Source of the DNA: Crambe crambe
Lineage: Eukaryota > Porifera > Demospongiae > Poecilosclerida > Crambeidae
Assembly (NCBI GenBank): GCA_963924555.1
Contig: OZ004595.1
Coordinates: 5,450,599 to 5,514,598, forward strand
Direction: 5' to 3'
DNA: 64,000 nucleotides
Shown: piece after piece, positions 37,990-49,800 of the stretch
Layout: each line of letters begins with the position of its first letter
How positions within the stretch are numbered: position 1 is the stretch's first letter
Position numbers and translations under genes: made by a program
Notes under the pieces: generated by a model
What the model was told of the DNA's origin: nothing
Seen by the model: the letters and a program-made list of their open reading frames with translations, nothing else
Databases searched by the model: none

Positions 37990-38138
37990 TGTCACAGCAT
38001 ATCCGATCCCCCTATCCGGGGGATTAAAATTACTAGCGAATACGGTCCTAGTGTAGCAAATTGCATCCGGGCTGTTTTATCATAGATATTGCGCATGCTC
38101 AAGAATCGTGCAGCTGTATCTTGCAGTCGGTCAAAGAT

Positions 38139-41100
38139 ATGGAAATAACCTATGAAGTTGTCTTTACCTACCTTCACAAGGGGGAGTACCCTGAAGATAG
38201 CAGTGACAATAGAAAGAGGGCTATCAGAAATAAGAGCAAGAAATTTACCATCAGAGATGGGGTCTTATTCTATTCTGCTCATGGGAAATTGAGGGAGTGG
38301 ATCAACTCTAAAGAAAGACATAAGCATATAGTGGAGTCTTGTCATGCTGATAAGCTTGGGGGACACCTTGGAAGAGACAAAACTAGAGATAAAGTAACTT
38401 CAAGGTATTTAACTAGGACAAAGCTAATATACTAAATTGGTTGTAATACGTATCATTACAGATATTACTGGATTAATGTTGTGAATGATGTTGATTGTTA
38501 CATCAAGTCATGCATGACATGTCAGCGTGTCAATAAGAAACTAGAGAGACTAGCGGCCACGTTGCATCCTATTCCTGTCCATAGTCCATGGCATAGGATT
38601 GGAATTGACCTTATCGGACCACTTCCCCTGACAAAATCAGGAAATTGCTTCATTGTAACCTGTTCAGATTTTTTCACTAAATGGCCGGAGGCTGCTGCTA
38701 TACCAGACAAGACAGCAGCCTCTGTATCCAAGTTTATCTACCAAATTATAACCCGTCATGGCAGTCCTGTGATTATTCAGTCTGATCAGGGACGAGAGTT
38801 TGTCAACCAGGTAGCTATAGCCAAGTAATTATATTTATTATATATAATAATTATCACATTCTGCTTATACCTCAGATAAATCGCCATTTATTTGAGAAAA
38901 CTGGCATTGAGCATCGCATATCAGCAGCCTATCATCCTCAAACCAACGGCTTGGATGAACGATTTAACCAGACTCTGGTAAATATGCTGACAAAGTTAAG
39001 TGGAGAAAAGCCAGATGAGTGGGATGAGTTCCTTGATGCAGCTTTATTTGCTTACAGGTATATTAATCTTTGTTTTAAATTTTTATCATCATGCATATAT
39101 ATCTTTGTATATAAGGACAAGTCGACATGATTCCAGTAAGTATTCCCCATTTGAATTGCTCTACAAACGTAAAGCACGACTTCCAGTTGAGCTTGCCTCT
39201 CCTTCATTGAAAGAAGTTACTGATGATTCTTCAAAGTAAGAGCTACAATGTCATGATAGCAATATACTCTTATAGTCGTACGTATTATGTTATTGAAGTG
39301 AAGTGGGAGCTGAAGATCAGGAGAATTACATGAGTGTAATGCTGAAGTGGGCCAAAGATGTTGATGAATTAGCGAAGGGGAATATTCAACAGGCACAGGA
39401 AAAGCAGAAGAAACGTTATGATGCGAAGCACAAGCTGCCAGTGTTTAAAGTTGGGGATAAAGTTTGGAGATATAATTCCAGAAAAGAAACCCGTAAAGGT
39501 GGCAAACTAGAGTATAATTGGGATGGCCCATACACAATATCTGAGCAGACAACTAGGGGAACCTATCGATTAAAGAACAAAGGAGGAAAAGTGTTAAAGA
39601 AAGCTGTAAGTAGCATTCGTCTTAAAGCCTGTGTGGAAACCGAGGATGTCATCAAGCAGGTACATGTGATGTACATTACGTAATATAAATTAGATATTTA
39701 ATTAATTTTGTAGATAAACAATGAGAAAGGTGAAGGAATTGGAGAAAGGAAGGCCGGATTGGACCACGATGAGGTAACTATTAAAATACATGCATGCATC
39801 AGAATATTACTAATTTTATGCTAGGAGAAGACTGAATTAGATTCCAAAAGTGAGGCAAAGAAAGTAGGATTAAAGGTATTCTGCACACATACATACATGT
39901 ATTATTATATAGCTTACACTCTGCAGAAATTGAAGAGGAAGATTTCTGACTTACATGGTGAAAGTAAGAGAACTGGAGAAAAGAGGGCTAGATTGGCTCA
40001 AGATGAGGTATAATATTATCTAGGCCTTTAATATCAGCTGCAGCGTTAAATATAACAGTGTTATTTAATTATTAGGCCATAATTATAGCTATAGTCAGTG
40101 AAATTATTTCTGATATGTGTGTAATCTGCAAATGTTACCATACAGATATGTAATGACCAACACAACCTTAGTCCAAATGAAATAGAATCTTCTTCACTTT
40201 CGTCACTATCATTGGCATCTTCTGATGAGGGAGAAGAAGGTAGCTATTAACTGTCACTAGCTATATGAGTTTGTGAATTTATTATAAATTATGTGGACTT
40301 TATTTGTTTTTAATTTAGCATCTGATCTCCCACCATTGTCATCTCAAATTTGCAATTGTCGAACTAGATGTGGATCACACGGATGTGTTTGCAAGAAAAG
40401 TGGTAATGTTTGTGGATCTTATTGTCATCCTGGTAGACAGTGTGTTAATACCAGCAAGAAACAAACAGATTTTGACAGTACTGATCTTTCAAATGAAGAT
40501 AACCTTCCGAAGTCTCCTCCACCACCTAGTATTTGGACAACCATTGGTGAATATAGACTCACAGATGAAGATAAAGTTGGCCTTATTGCAGGAGAATGGT
40601 TGAATGACAGAGTCATCAATGCAGCTCAATGGCTTTTAAAACAACAGCATCCGAACATTTCAGGATTCCAGGCAACAACCTTGCAACTTACACGAACATT
40701 CGAAATCCAGGGAGAAAGGGAATTTGTCCAAATATTCAATGTTAATGGAAATCATTGGATAGCAGTTTCCACTGTTCAGTGTCCTGCTGGTGTTGTAAAA
40801 GTATATGATAGTATGCACCTAGGCTTACCATCATCCCTAAAGTCTGTCATTGCTGACATCCTTCATACAACAAAGAAGTCTCTAACCATAGAATATGCTA
40901 ATGTGCAGTTGCAGAGGGGAGGATGTGACTGTGGATTGCTTGCTATTGCCAATGTGACGGCAATTTGTAATGGCGAAGATCCTGCACTTTTACAGATTGA
41001 CCAAGATCAAACTAGGCAGCATTTGCTGACATGTCTGGAAGACAATTTGATTGCACCATTTCCTGCAAGACCTACTGTGAGAAAAATCTGTCTTCGAAGT

Positions 41101-41814
41101 GAGGAACTGCAAGTTTACTGTCATTGCAGAATGCCTAAAGATAGCCGACGGATGATCACATGCAATGGGTGTAAAGAAAAGTATCATGTTAGCTGTGTTA
41201 AGAGATCACCTGAAAGTCTGGATAATACTTTATGGTTTTGTCAGCCATCCTGTAACCCGAAGACATATTTAGAGTACACATATGAGAAAGTTGCAAGTGT
41301 CATACAAGAGCTCAGAGTAAGTACAGCAATTATTATACAGAGCTTAGTAACTAAATCTTTGCATCTTTATTGTACTATAGCCAATACTAGTTGATATCAT
41401 GAAGGAAAAGATGCCTTCAGAACATCATCGAATTTATTTCTATGGGTCTACCAAAGAACGACGGCAGCTTGTATATGGCAGCAAGGTCGGGCCATTGAAA
41501 AGGTGGTCGCCAAATGAGGTATAATTGCATTTAGCTAGCTAGCACTATAATAAATGTAAGTAATAATTTTGCAGGTTGTTACTCTGGTGAACACTGTTCT
41601 TTTGGCTATAGCAAGAAGTGTAGGAGAACAATTTGATTCATTCCGTTATGGTTATGATGTTTTACTTCCTGAGGTAAGAATCACTATTATCACACCTTTT
41701 CCACGGACTGTGGATATGATAATTATTATCTATTTTTGACAGGCAATGGTTAGAGTTAAAGCTAGGATAGAAGACATATCCATATCAGATGCTACAGACC
41801 AATTTGACAACTAG
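38139..41814 (+). CDS. Ginger transposase: integrase, CXC-like, Ulp1 and PHD
   Basis: Thirteen exons keep phase throughout: 38139-38404, 38462-38810, 38876-39057, 39116-39235, 39299-39659, 39714-39773, 39825-39875, 39927-40007, 40146-40239, 40319-41316, 41381-41518, 41575-41673 and 41743-41814, giving 956 residues. Domains: H2C2 finger (CHADKLGGH...CMTCQR); integrase core with D138 (GIDLIGPL), D197 (QSDQG) and E233 (GLDERFNQ), a DD35E spacing; GPY/F module (NWDGPYTI); Cys-rich CXC-like motif near 530-565; Ulp1-type C48 protease with His (NHWIAV, about 665), Asp (VYDSM), Gln and Cys (GCDCG, about 722); PHD finger about 787-835. The ATG at 38139 is the first good start, although the frame is open from about 38061. 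It cuts and joins element DNA; the protease presumably acts on SUMO-like conjugates. No break is seen. Confidence 0.85.
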
Positions 41815-41994
41815 TACATAACTGTACATGTATGGCTATTCTGGTTATGATTGCATAATATTTATCATTATAATTCTTCACATGACTCCTGGCTGCAGTA
41901 GAGCATGAGGCAGAGCATTACTGACTGACATTGAATGCATGTATGTGTTCTTTGGTGGTGGCTTAGCTAGCTATAGGATCAAATGTGCCATGGA

Positions 41995-42090
41995 GGATCA
42001 GCTTTGCTAGCTAACATAATCTGGGGGGGATCAAATTTGCTAGCAAGAGTAATCTGGGGGACAAATAATGCTAGCATAATCAATCCCCCC
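41995..42090 (+). repeat. Ginger subterminal direct repeats
   Basis: Three related units of about 30-33 bp (41995-42027, 42028-42060, 42061-42090) share TTTGCTAGC or ATGCTAGC, then AATC and a run of G or C. The first two differ at few positions. They lie 36-130 bp from the element end and could be transposase-binding sites. Confidence 0.65.
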
Positions 42091-42130
42091 GGATCAAAAA
42101 ACACCAGGATCGATTTTCCTGTGACACCGG

Positions 42131-42146
42131 AACAATAGCCACTGCG
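42131..42146 (-). repeat. MULE right TIR, outer part
   Basis: AACAATAGCCACTGCG is the exact reverse complement of 32959-32974. It is followed directly by the right 9-bp target duplication. Confidence 0.9.
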
Positions 42147-42155
42147 AAAAACAAA

Positions 42156-42395
42156 AAGAAAAAAAAAAAGAAAAGGTGCTGGCTCGCGAGACTACCTCTA
42201 GCTCTTCTACTGGCTCCAGTGAGTTTCATAAACACTGCATAGTGTTAATGTTAAGCCTGTAGTTGGCTAATATCTCTGATTTTATTGCGAGCTATACTAA
42301 GACATGCCCTGATTGTTGTTTTAGTGTTCATGTTAGGAAGTTGACATGTTTTTGTGGCCGAAGCAAGTCTATTAGAGGTGCCAGTAGCTAGGAAG
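42156..42395 (+). other. Far upstream region of copy 4
   Basis: No gene is seen. The stretch 42190-42275 resembles 220-330 upstream of copy 1, including CTTCTACTGGCTCCA, GTGAGTTTCATAAA and TTGGCTAATAT. Confidence 0.45.
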
Positions 42396-42405
42396 TGTGC
42401 AATGA

Positions 42406-42699
42406 TAGCCTCAGCCCCAGGCACTCTTTTGCGACCTGTCTAAAATAGAGCCTGGTATCAGTTGTTCACGTTGCCTTGGAATTCTGAGGCTTCTGCACTC
42501 TTCTTTATTCATTGAAAAAATAATCTGAGCACCAAACAATAAAACCACAGTCTTGTTGAGCATAAGTACTGCAGTAGCGAATGGTATGGAAAAACTGGGA
42601 GAAAGGAATATTGCTCAGTAAACTTTCAGGTTATTGACTGTATACTACATGCATCTGCAAACAATTGATACCAGGCTCTAGAGCCTGGGGACGAGGCTA
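42406..42699. mobile_element. MULE-type MITE 1
   Basis: Ends TAGCCTCAGCCCCAGGC and GCCTGGGGACGAGGCTA are imperfect inverted repeats, with a further inner pair (AGCCTGGTATCA and TGATACCAGGCT-like). Exact 10-bp flanking duplication TGTGCAATGA at 42396-42405 and 42700-42709. Non-coding, 294 bp. Confidence 0.8.
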
Positions 42700-42825
42700 T
42701 GTGCAATGAGTGATAGTAGAATGCAAGAAACTCAGTGGCAGTTCTGGGGTTTCCATTGAAGCCCCCTTTTAGCTAAGCTATTCAAGCTACCTATTCAACA
42801 ATAAGGTTCATATCAGCTCGTAGTC

Positions 42826-43204
42826 TAGCCTCGAACACAGCCTCCTTTTTTGGTGGGCGGGGAAAAAAGAGAGCCTGGTATCCACTGTTTGCACATGCGC
42901 CAGTTTTTCCCAGAAATCTGATATCACTCGGATATTTCCGCTACACGATCGTTATAATTAATGGGCGCGGTTGCTGGAGGATCTAAGCATTCCGGAATAT
43001 GGTCGGCCCATGAGACTACTCGGAATAGTACATGAGATTGCTAGCACTTCCTTGACATCAAAACTTGTCATCACATGTGCGTTTATTAATTATATAATTC
43101 AAAAATTGGCGCATGTGCAAACAGTGGATATACCAGGCTCTCTTTTTCCCCATCCAAAAAAAAAAAAAAAAAAAAAAGGAAAAAAGAGGCTGGGTTCGAG
43201 GCTA
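42826..43204. mobile_element. MULE-type MITE 2
   Basis: TIRs of about 80-90 bp, starting TAGCCTCGAACACAGCCTC and ending GAGGCTGGGTTCGAGGCTA, with shared inner AGAGAGCCTGGTAT and GTTTGCACATGCGCC. The flanks CTCGTAGTC (42817-42825) and CTCATAGTC (43205-43213) are a 9-bp duplication with one change. It shares TAGCCTC ends and AGCCTGGTAT with MITE 1. A poly-A run of about 22 lies near 43156-43177. Confidence 0.78.
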
Positions 43205-43213
43205 CTCATAGTC

Positions 43214-43828
43214 TAGCCATAGAGTCGGTGACAGTCTCAGCCTGACTCTCGCAGCACAAAACTAGGCTCTAGCCAGATTGTCAAGTATCGAAAAAGGGTG
43301 TGATTAAGCAAAAGTAGGTGTGGCCAGGCAAGTTTTCCTGCATACAAGTGCATGGATAAACCCTAGATCTGCCACTGATTAACTGATGATAAAACCTCAT
43401 GTCGAGTGATAGAGATAATAAGTCATTCATCTTCAATTCATCATGTTTGCTTTCATAAGAGAACATGCACAGTATGATTAGAAAAGTGGTAAGGGGTATC
43501 TATGTATGGTCTTGCTTTCAGTGAACTGCAGCCTGCCACCTTTCAGGGAGTAATAGTTTTGCCTACCTTGAATCTTCTAGCATTCCAGCTGTTGCAGCAA
43601 CTCTGCATGAACATAGTGCACTGCCTCAGGCACAAAATTTATTCTTGCTATATACCTCTCATAATCAGTAAATGTGCAGAGGGTTTGCACTATAGTGCCT
43701 TTCATTCATTTAGCTATCGCAATGCCTATTGAGATGATGAGAACTGTATGGCATAGCTATGAACCTAACACTATGCTATAGCTAGCTATAGCAAAATATG
43801 AACTACTCAATGTCTCTATGTACAGATA
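43214..43828 (+). other. Upstream region of copy 4
   Basis: No convincing gene. It lacks the conserved upstream block of copies 2, 3 and 5. TGTACAG/ATAATGG before the start codon is the possible leader acceptor shared by all copies. Confidence 0.4.
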
Positions 43829-46800
43829 ATGGCTACATCCACCTCAGCCACTGATGTCACCCCCCTTCATCTAGCTGCCAAGTCAGGCAAGTTTATTGAT
43901 TTGACTGTAGTCAGAATTCTTCTGGAAAGTCATGGGTATAATGTAGACTGTATTGATTCCAATGGGCAGACTCCACTGCATTATGCTTGTGCTGCAGGTC
44001 ACTTAAAAATGGTCGGAGTGTTGGTAGCTGAGTTCAATGCTTGTATATCTTTTAAGGATAAGAATGATTGCATACCAATAATGACTGCATGTTTGTATGG
44101 ACAGAGAGATGTTGCACTCAGACTAGTGACTGATCACCTTTGTCCTCTAAATGTAAAAGATAATGAAAATAAAACAGTTCTTCATTATGCATGTGCTGGA
44201 GGTAATGTTAGTCTAGTTCAATCCCTGATCTATGATTACGATGCTGATATCAATGCTAGGGATGATAAAAATAACACACCACTCCATGTAGCAGCATTGA
44301 ATGGAAAGAAAGAGGTTGCATTGTTTTTAATCAAGGATTTTGATTGTGATATTAATATCAGATATCCTTCAGGCAAAACCCTGCTACACAGAGTGTGTGT
44401 AAGTGGTAGTGTCAGTCTAGTTCAATCCCTGATACATGATTACAATGCTGATATCAATGCTAAGGATGATAAATGTAACACACCACTCCATGTGGCTGCT
44501 TTGTGTGGAAATAGAGAGGTTGTGGTGTCCCTAATAAATGAGTTTGGCTGTGATATTAATGTGAAGGGTGGTTTGGGTAGATCCTTATTACACCTTGCAG
44601 TTATAAGAGGTAATATTAGTCTAGTTCGACTTCTGATACGTTACCATAGTGCTGATATTAATGCTAGGGATGATGAAAATAATACACCACTCCATGTGGC
44701 TGCATTAAGTGGAAAGAAAGAGGTTGTATTGTCTTTAATAAAAGGCTTTGGTTGTGATATCAATGTCAGAGGTATTTTGGATAGATCCTTGCTACATTAT
44801 GCATGTACTGGAGGCAATATTAATCTAGTTGAATCTCTGATACATGATTACAATGCTGATATCAATGCTAGGGATGATAAATGTAACACACCACTCCATG
44901 TGGCTGCTTTGTGTGGAAAGAGAGAGGTTGCGGTGTCCCTAATAAATGAATTTGACTGTGATATTAATGTCAAGGGTGATTTGGGTAGATCCTTATTACA
45001 CCTTGCAGTTATAGGAGGTAATATTGGTCTAGTTCGATTTCTGATACATTGCCATAGTGCTGATATCAATGCTAAGGATGATAAATGTAACACACCACTC
45101 CATGTGGCTGCTTTGTGTGGAAAGAGAGAGGTTGCATTGTCCCTAATAAATGAATTGGACTGTGATATTAATGTCAAGGGTGATTTGGGTAGATCCTTAT
45201 TACACCTTGCAGTTATAGGAGGTGATATTAGTCTAGTTCGATTTCTGATACGTTACCATAGTGCTGATATTAATGCTAGGGATGATGAAAATAATACACC
45301 ACTCCATGTGGCTGCATTAAGTGGAAAGAAAGAGGTTGTATTGTCTTTAATAAAAGGCTTTGGTTGTGATATCAATGTCAGAGGTATTTTGGATAGATCC
45401 TTGCTACATTATGCATGTACTGGAGGCAATATTAATCTAGTTGAATCTCTGATACATGATTACAATGCTGATATCAATGCTAGGGATGATAAATGTAACA
45501 CACCACTCCATGTGGCTGCTTTGTGTGGAAAGAGAGAGGTTGCGGTGTCCCTAATAAATGAATTTGACTGTGATATTAATGTCAAGGGTGATTTGGGTAG
45601 ATCCTTATTACACCTTGCAGTTATAGGAGGTAATATTGGTCTAGTTCGATTTCTGATACATTGCCATAGTGCTGATATCAATGCTAAGGATGATAAATGT
45701 AACACACCACTCCATGTGGCTGCTTTGTGTGGAAAGAGAGAGGTTGCATTGTCCCTAATAAATGAATTGGACTGTGATATTAATGTCAAGGGTGATTTGG
45801 GTAGATCCTTATTACACCTTGCAGTTATAGGAGGTGATATTAGTCTAGTTCGATTTCTGATACGTTACCATAGTGCTGATATTAATGCTAGGGATGATGA
45901 AAATAATACACCACTCCATGTGGCTGCATTAAGTGGAAAGAAAGAGGTATTGTCTTTAATAAAAGGCTTTGGTTGTGATATCAATGTCAGAGGTATTTTG
46001 GATAGATCCTTGCTACATTATGCATGTATTGGATCCCTGGTACGTGATTACAGTGCTGATATCAATGCTAGGGATAATGAAAATAACACACCACTCCATG
46101 TAGCAGCATTGAATGGAAAGAAAGAGGTTGCATTGTTTTTAATCAAGGAGTTTGGTTGTGATATTAATATCAGAGATCCTTCAGGAAAAACCCTGCTACA
46201 CAGAGTGTGTGAAAGTTCTCGTTCTAGAATCAGTCTAGTTCAATCCCTGGTACGTGATTACAATGCTGATATCAATGCTAGGGATAATGAAAATAACACA
46301 CCACTCCATGTAGCAGCATTGAATGGAAAGAAAGAGGTTGCATTGTTTTTAATCAAGGAGTTTGGTTGTGATATTAATATCAGAGATCCTTCAGGAAAAA
46401 CCCTGCTACACAGAGTGTGTGAAAGTTCTCGTTCTAGAATCAGTCTAGTTCAATCCCTGGTACGTGATTACAATGCTGATATCAATGCTAGGGATGATGA
46501 AAATAACACACCACTCCATGTAGCAGCATTGAATGGAAAGAAAGAGGTCACTTTGTTTTTAATAAAGGATTTTGATTGTGATATTAATATCAGAGATCCT
46601 TCAGGCAAAACCCTGCTACACAGAGTGTGTGAAAGTGGTAGTGTCAGTCTAGTTCAATCCCTGATACATGATTACAATGCTGATATCAATGCTAAGGATG
46701 ATAAATGTAACACACCACTCCATGTGGCTGCTTTGTGTGGAAATAGAGAGGTTGTGGTGTCCCTAATAAATGAGTTTGGCTGTGATATTAATGTGAAGGG

Positions 46801-49800
46801 TGATTTGGGTAGATCCTTATTACACCTTGCATGTAGAAGAGGTAATATTAGTCTAGTTCGATCCCTGATACATTACCATAGTGCTGATATTAATGCTAGG
46901 GATGATAAATATAATACACCACTTCATGTGGCAGCATTAATTGGCAAAAAAGAGATTGCATTGTCCCTAATAAATGAGTTTGGCTGTGATATTAATGTCA
47001 AGGGTGATTTGGGTAGATCCTTGCTACACCTTGCAGTTATAGGAGGTAATATTAGTCTAGTTCGATCCCTGATACGTGACCACTATGCTGACATCAATGC
47101 TAAGGATGATAAATGTAACACACCACTCCATGTGGCTGCTTTGTGTGGAAATAGAGAGGTTGTGATGTCCCTAATACATGAGTTTGGCTGTGATATTAAT
47201 GTCAAGGGTGGTTTGGGTAGATCCTTGTTACATAATGCATGTAGAGGAGGTAATATTAGTCTAGTTCAATCCCTGATACATTACCATAGTGCTGATATTA
47301 ATGCTAGGGATGATAAATATAATACACCACTTCATGTGGCAGCATCAATTGGCAAAAAAGAGATTGCATTGTCCCTAATAAATGAATTTGGCTGTGATAT
47401 TAATGTCAAGGGTGTTTTGGGAAGATCCTTGCTACATCTTGCATGTAGAGGAGGTAATATTAGTCTAGTTCAATCCCTGATACGTGACCATAATGCTAGT
47501 ATCAATGTTAGGGATGATCAGAATAACATGCCATTCCATGTAGCAGCACTGAATGGAAAAAAAGAGGTTGTATCTTTTTTAATCAATACGTTTGGTTGTG
47601 ATATTAATATCAGAGATCCTTTAGGAAAAACACTGCTACACAGAGTGTGTGAAACTGGCAATGTTAGTCTAGTTCAATCCCTGATACGTGATTACAATGC
47701 TGATATCAATGATATCAGGGATAATAATACACCACTCCTGGTTGCAGCATTTAATGGAAGAAAAGGGGTAGTCTTGTCTCTTATCAATGAGTTTAGTTGT
47801 GATATTAATGTTAGAGGTGGTTCAGGGAGAACTTTGCTACATGAAGCATGTAGAGGAGATGGAAATATTAGTTTAGTTGAATCCTTGATATGTGACTATA
47901 ATGTTGATATCTATGCTAGGGATGATGATAATAATACACCACTCCACATAGCAGCATTGAGTGGTAAAGAAAAGGTTATATTGTCTCTAATCAATAAATT
48001 TGGTTGTGATATTAATGTCAGAGGTAGTAATGGCTACTCATTGCTACACTCAGCATGTCATAATGGACACTTTATTCTCACAAAGACACTTTGTAAATCC
48101 ATGTCTCCCTTGATTGTTGATGAGGATGGTAACACTCCTCTTCATATCTCTTCGGTACATGGCCATAGTGAATGTGTTGAGACTTTGTTACAACATAATG
48201 CTCCTATCCTGATAAGAAATGCTTCTGGGAAGACTCCTATTGACCTAGCAACTGGTGATGCCAGATTAGCATTAGACCAACATATAAAACAAAATCAAAA
48301 CAAAATCCATGTCAATTATGACATCATGCAAAAACATGCTAAAAAGAAGTATTCAGGTGCACAACACATGACTAGGGTATTTGTCATTGGTAACCCTGGT
48401 GCAGGGAAGAGCACTCTCATAGAGTCACTTAGAAGAGAGGGTTTCTTTGATTCTCTACAGAAAGTATCTGAAGCTGTAGTGCCTCCCCACACTGCCGGTA
48501 TAATCCCCAGTATCCATGTCAGTAAACACTATGGGAGAGTCATGTTCTATGACTTTGCTGGAGACCCTGAGTACTACTCCTCACATGCTGCCATCCTTGA
48601 GAATCTTGCTTCCTCAAGAAAAGGTGATAACATATTCATTGTTGTAGCTGATTTAAGGAAGGATGTGGTGACCACAGAGAAATTACTGCACTATTGGTTT
48701 TCATTCATACAACACCAGAAATTCAGTGAAAAGCCTTTCCTCATTGTAGTTGGTAGCCACTCTGATTCAGTCACTAAAGAAGTTGTAACAAAATACAGTG
48801 AAATATTTGCACAATTCCACAAAAGTATTTCTGAATCATATACTCTTGTTCAGTATATGGGGTATTTTACATTTGACTGTCGCAAGCCTGGATCTAAAGA
48901 GATAGGTAGACTCCAAAAAAAAATCACAAGCATGACCAGCAAATCTGAGTGCTACAAACTAACAATTGAAGCAACCATACTTTTAGGGTTGCTGGAAAAG
49001 GATTTTAATAATGTCGTTGCTTGTTCTGTAGAGACCATAGTGTCCCACATAGAGGACACTAGGGTACAGTTACCAAACAAAACTGAAACACTCATACCCT
49101 ATCTGCATGAACTCCATGAGGTGGGCATTTTATTATTAGTGGGAAAGGGAACAAAGAATAACTTCCTGATAGTATTGAACATCTCCAAACTTACTAATAA
49201 AGTTCATAAAGCATTGTTTTCTTCGGATGCACTTAAAGAATTGAGCAAACTTAGGAATAGTTATCCATTAGATGTTGGAATAATTCCTGAAAATCTTCTA
49301 CTAAAGATCTTGCCAGAATATTATACAAAGGAATGCCTCATCCAACTTCAGTACTGCCAGGAAATCAGCCATGACAATGTAGGAGTCTTCTCTTCCATAT
49401 CACAGTCCTCTTCATCTGAATCCCAATCCCTTCTCTTCTTTCCTGCTCTCATTTTAGGAGACAAGAGTGATGCATCATGGAGAACTCCTCCCGATAATAG
49501 TTACAGCATTGGTTGGTTTGCTTCATGCACTGATCCTAATGACTACTTCCCCCCACGTTTCCTTCATGTCATTCTCCTCAGAATGGTTTTCAGATTTGCC
49601 CTTTCTGACCCCCAACAACACCAAGCCTTTGTCCACACTACTGATCACATGGAGTATGAACGGTTTTGCACCATGTGGAAGACTGGGGTACATTGGCGGA
49701 TGGTGAAGGGGGTGGAGTGTATGGTTGAATTGGTTGATGACAGTAAGGGAGTTGTTGTCATCACCAAGAGTGTTAAGAATAGAACAGAGATTTGCATCAG

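Larger units (their letters stand above)
37990..42126 (+). mobile_element. Ginger1-type DNA transposon
   Basis: 4137 bp with ends TGTCACAG... and ...CTGTGACA, flanked by CCGG at 37986-37989 and 42127-42130. TGT...ACA ends with a CCGG duplication are known features of Ginger1 elements. Removing it with one CCGG exactly restores the MULE right TIR, so it inserted later than the MULE. Its TIRs match well only at the tip and then diverge. One 13-exon gene fills it. There is no reverse transcriptase, gag or LTR. Confidence 0.9.
32959..42146 (-). mobile_element. Mutator-like (MULE) transposon with nested Ginger
   Basis: The left TIR is 32959-33039 (81 bp). The right TIR is split into 37925-37989 and 42131-42146 by the Ginger insertion. 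Rejoined, the TIRs differ at one seen position. The flanks carry an exact 9-bp duplication AAAAACAAA (32950-32958 and 42147-42155), the size usual for MULEs. Without Ginger and the extra CCGG the element is 5047 bp. It carries a minus-strand SWIM-type transposase gene and a small plus-strand zinc-finger frame. The TIR contains the palindrome GCGCATGCGC. Confidence 0.9.

Noticed and set aside
37990..42126. Ty3/gypsy LTR retrotransposon
   Set aside because: The integrase looks gypsy-like, but there is no reverse transcriptase, RNase H, gag or LTR; short TGT...ACA ends and a CCGG duplication fit Ginger.
44848..45789. Identical minus-strand frames opposite the ankyrin blocks
   Set aside because: They mirror the 612-bp sense repeats and have no independent support.
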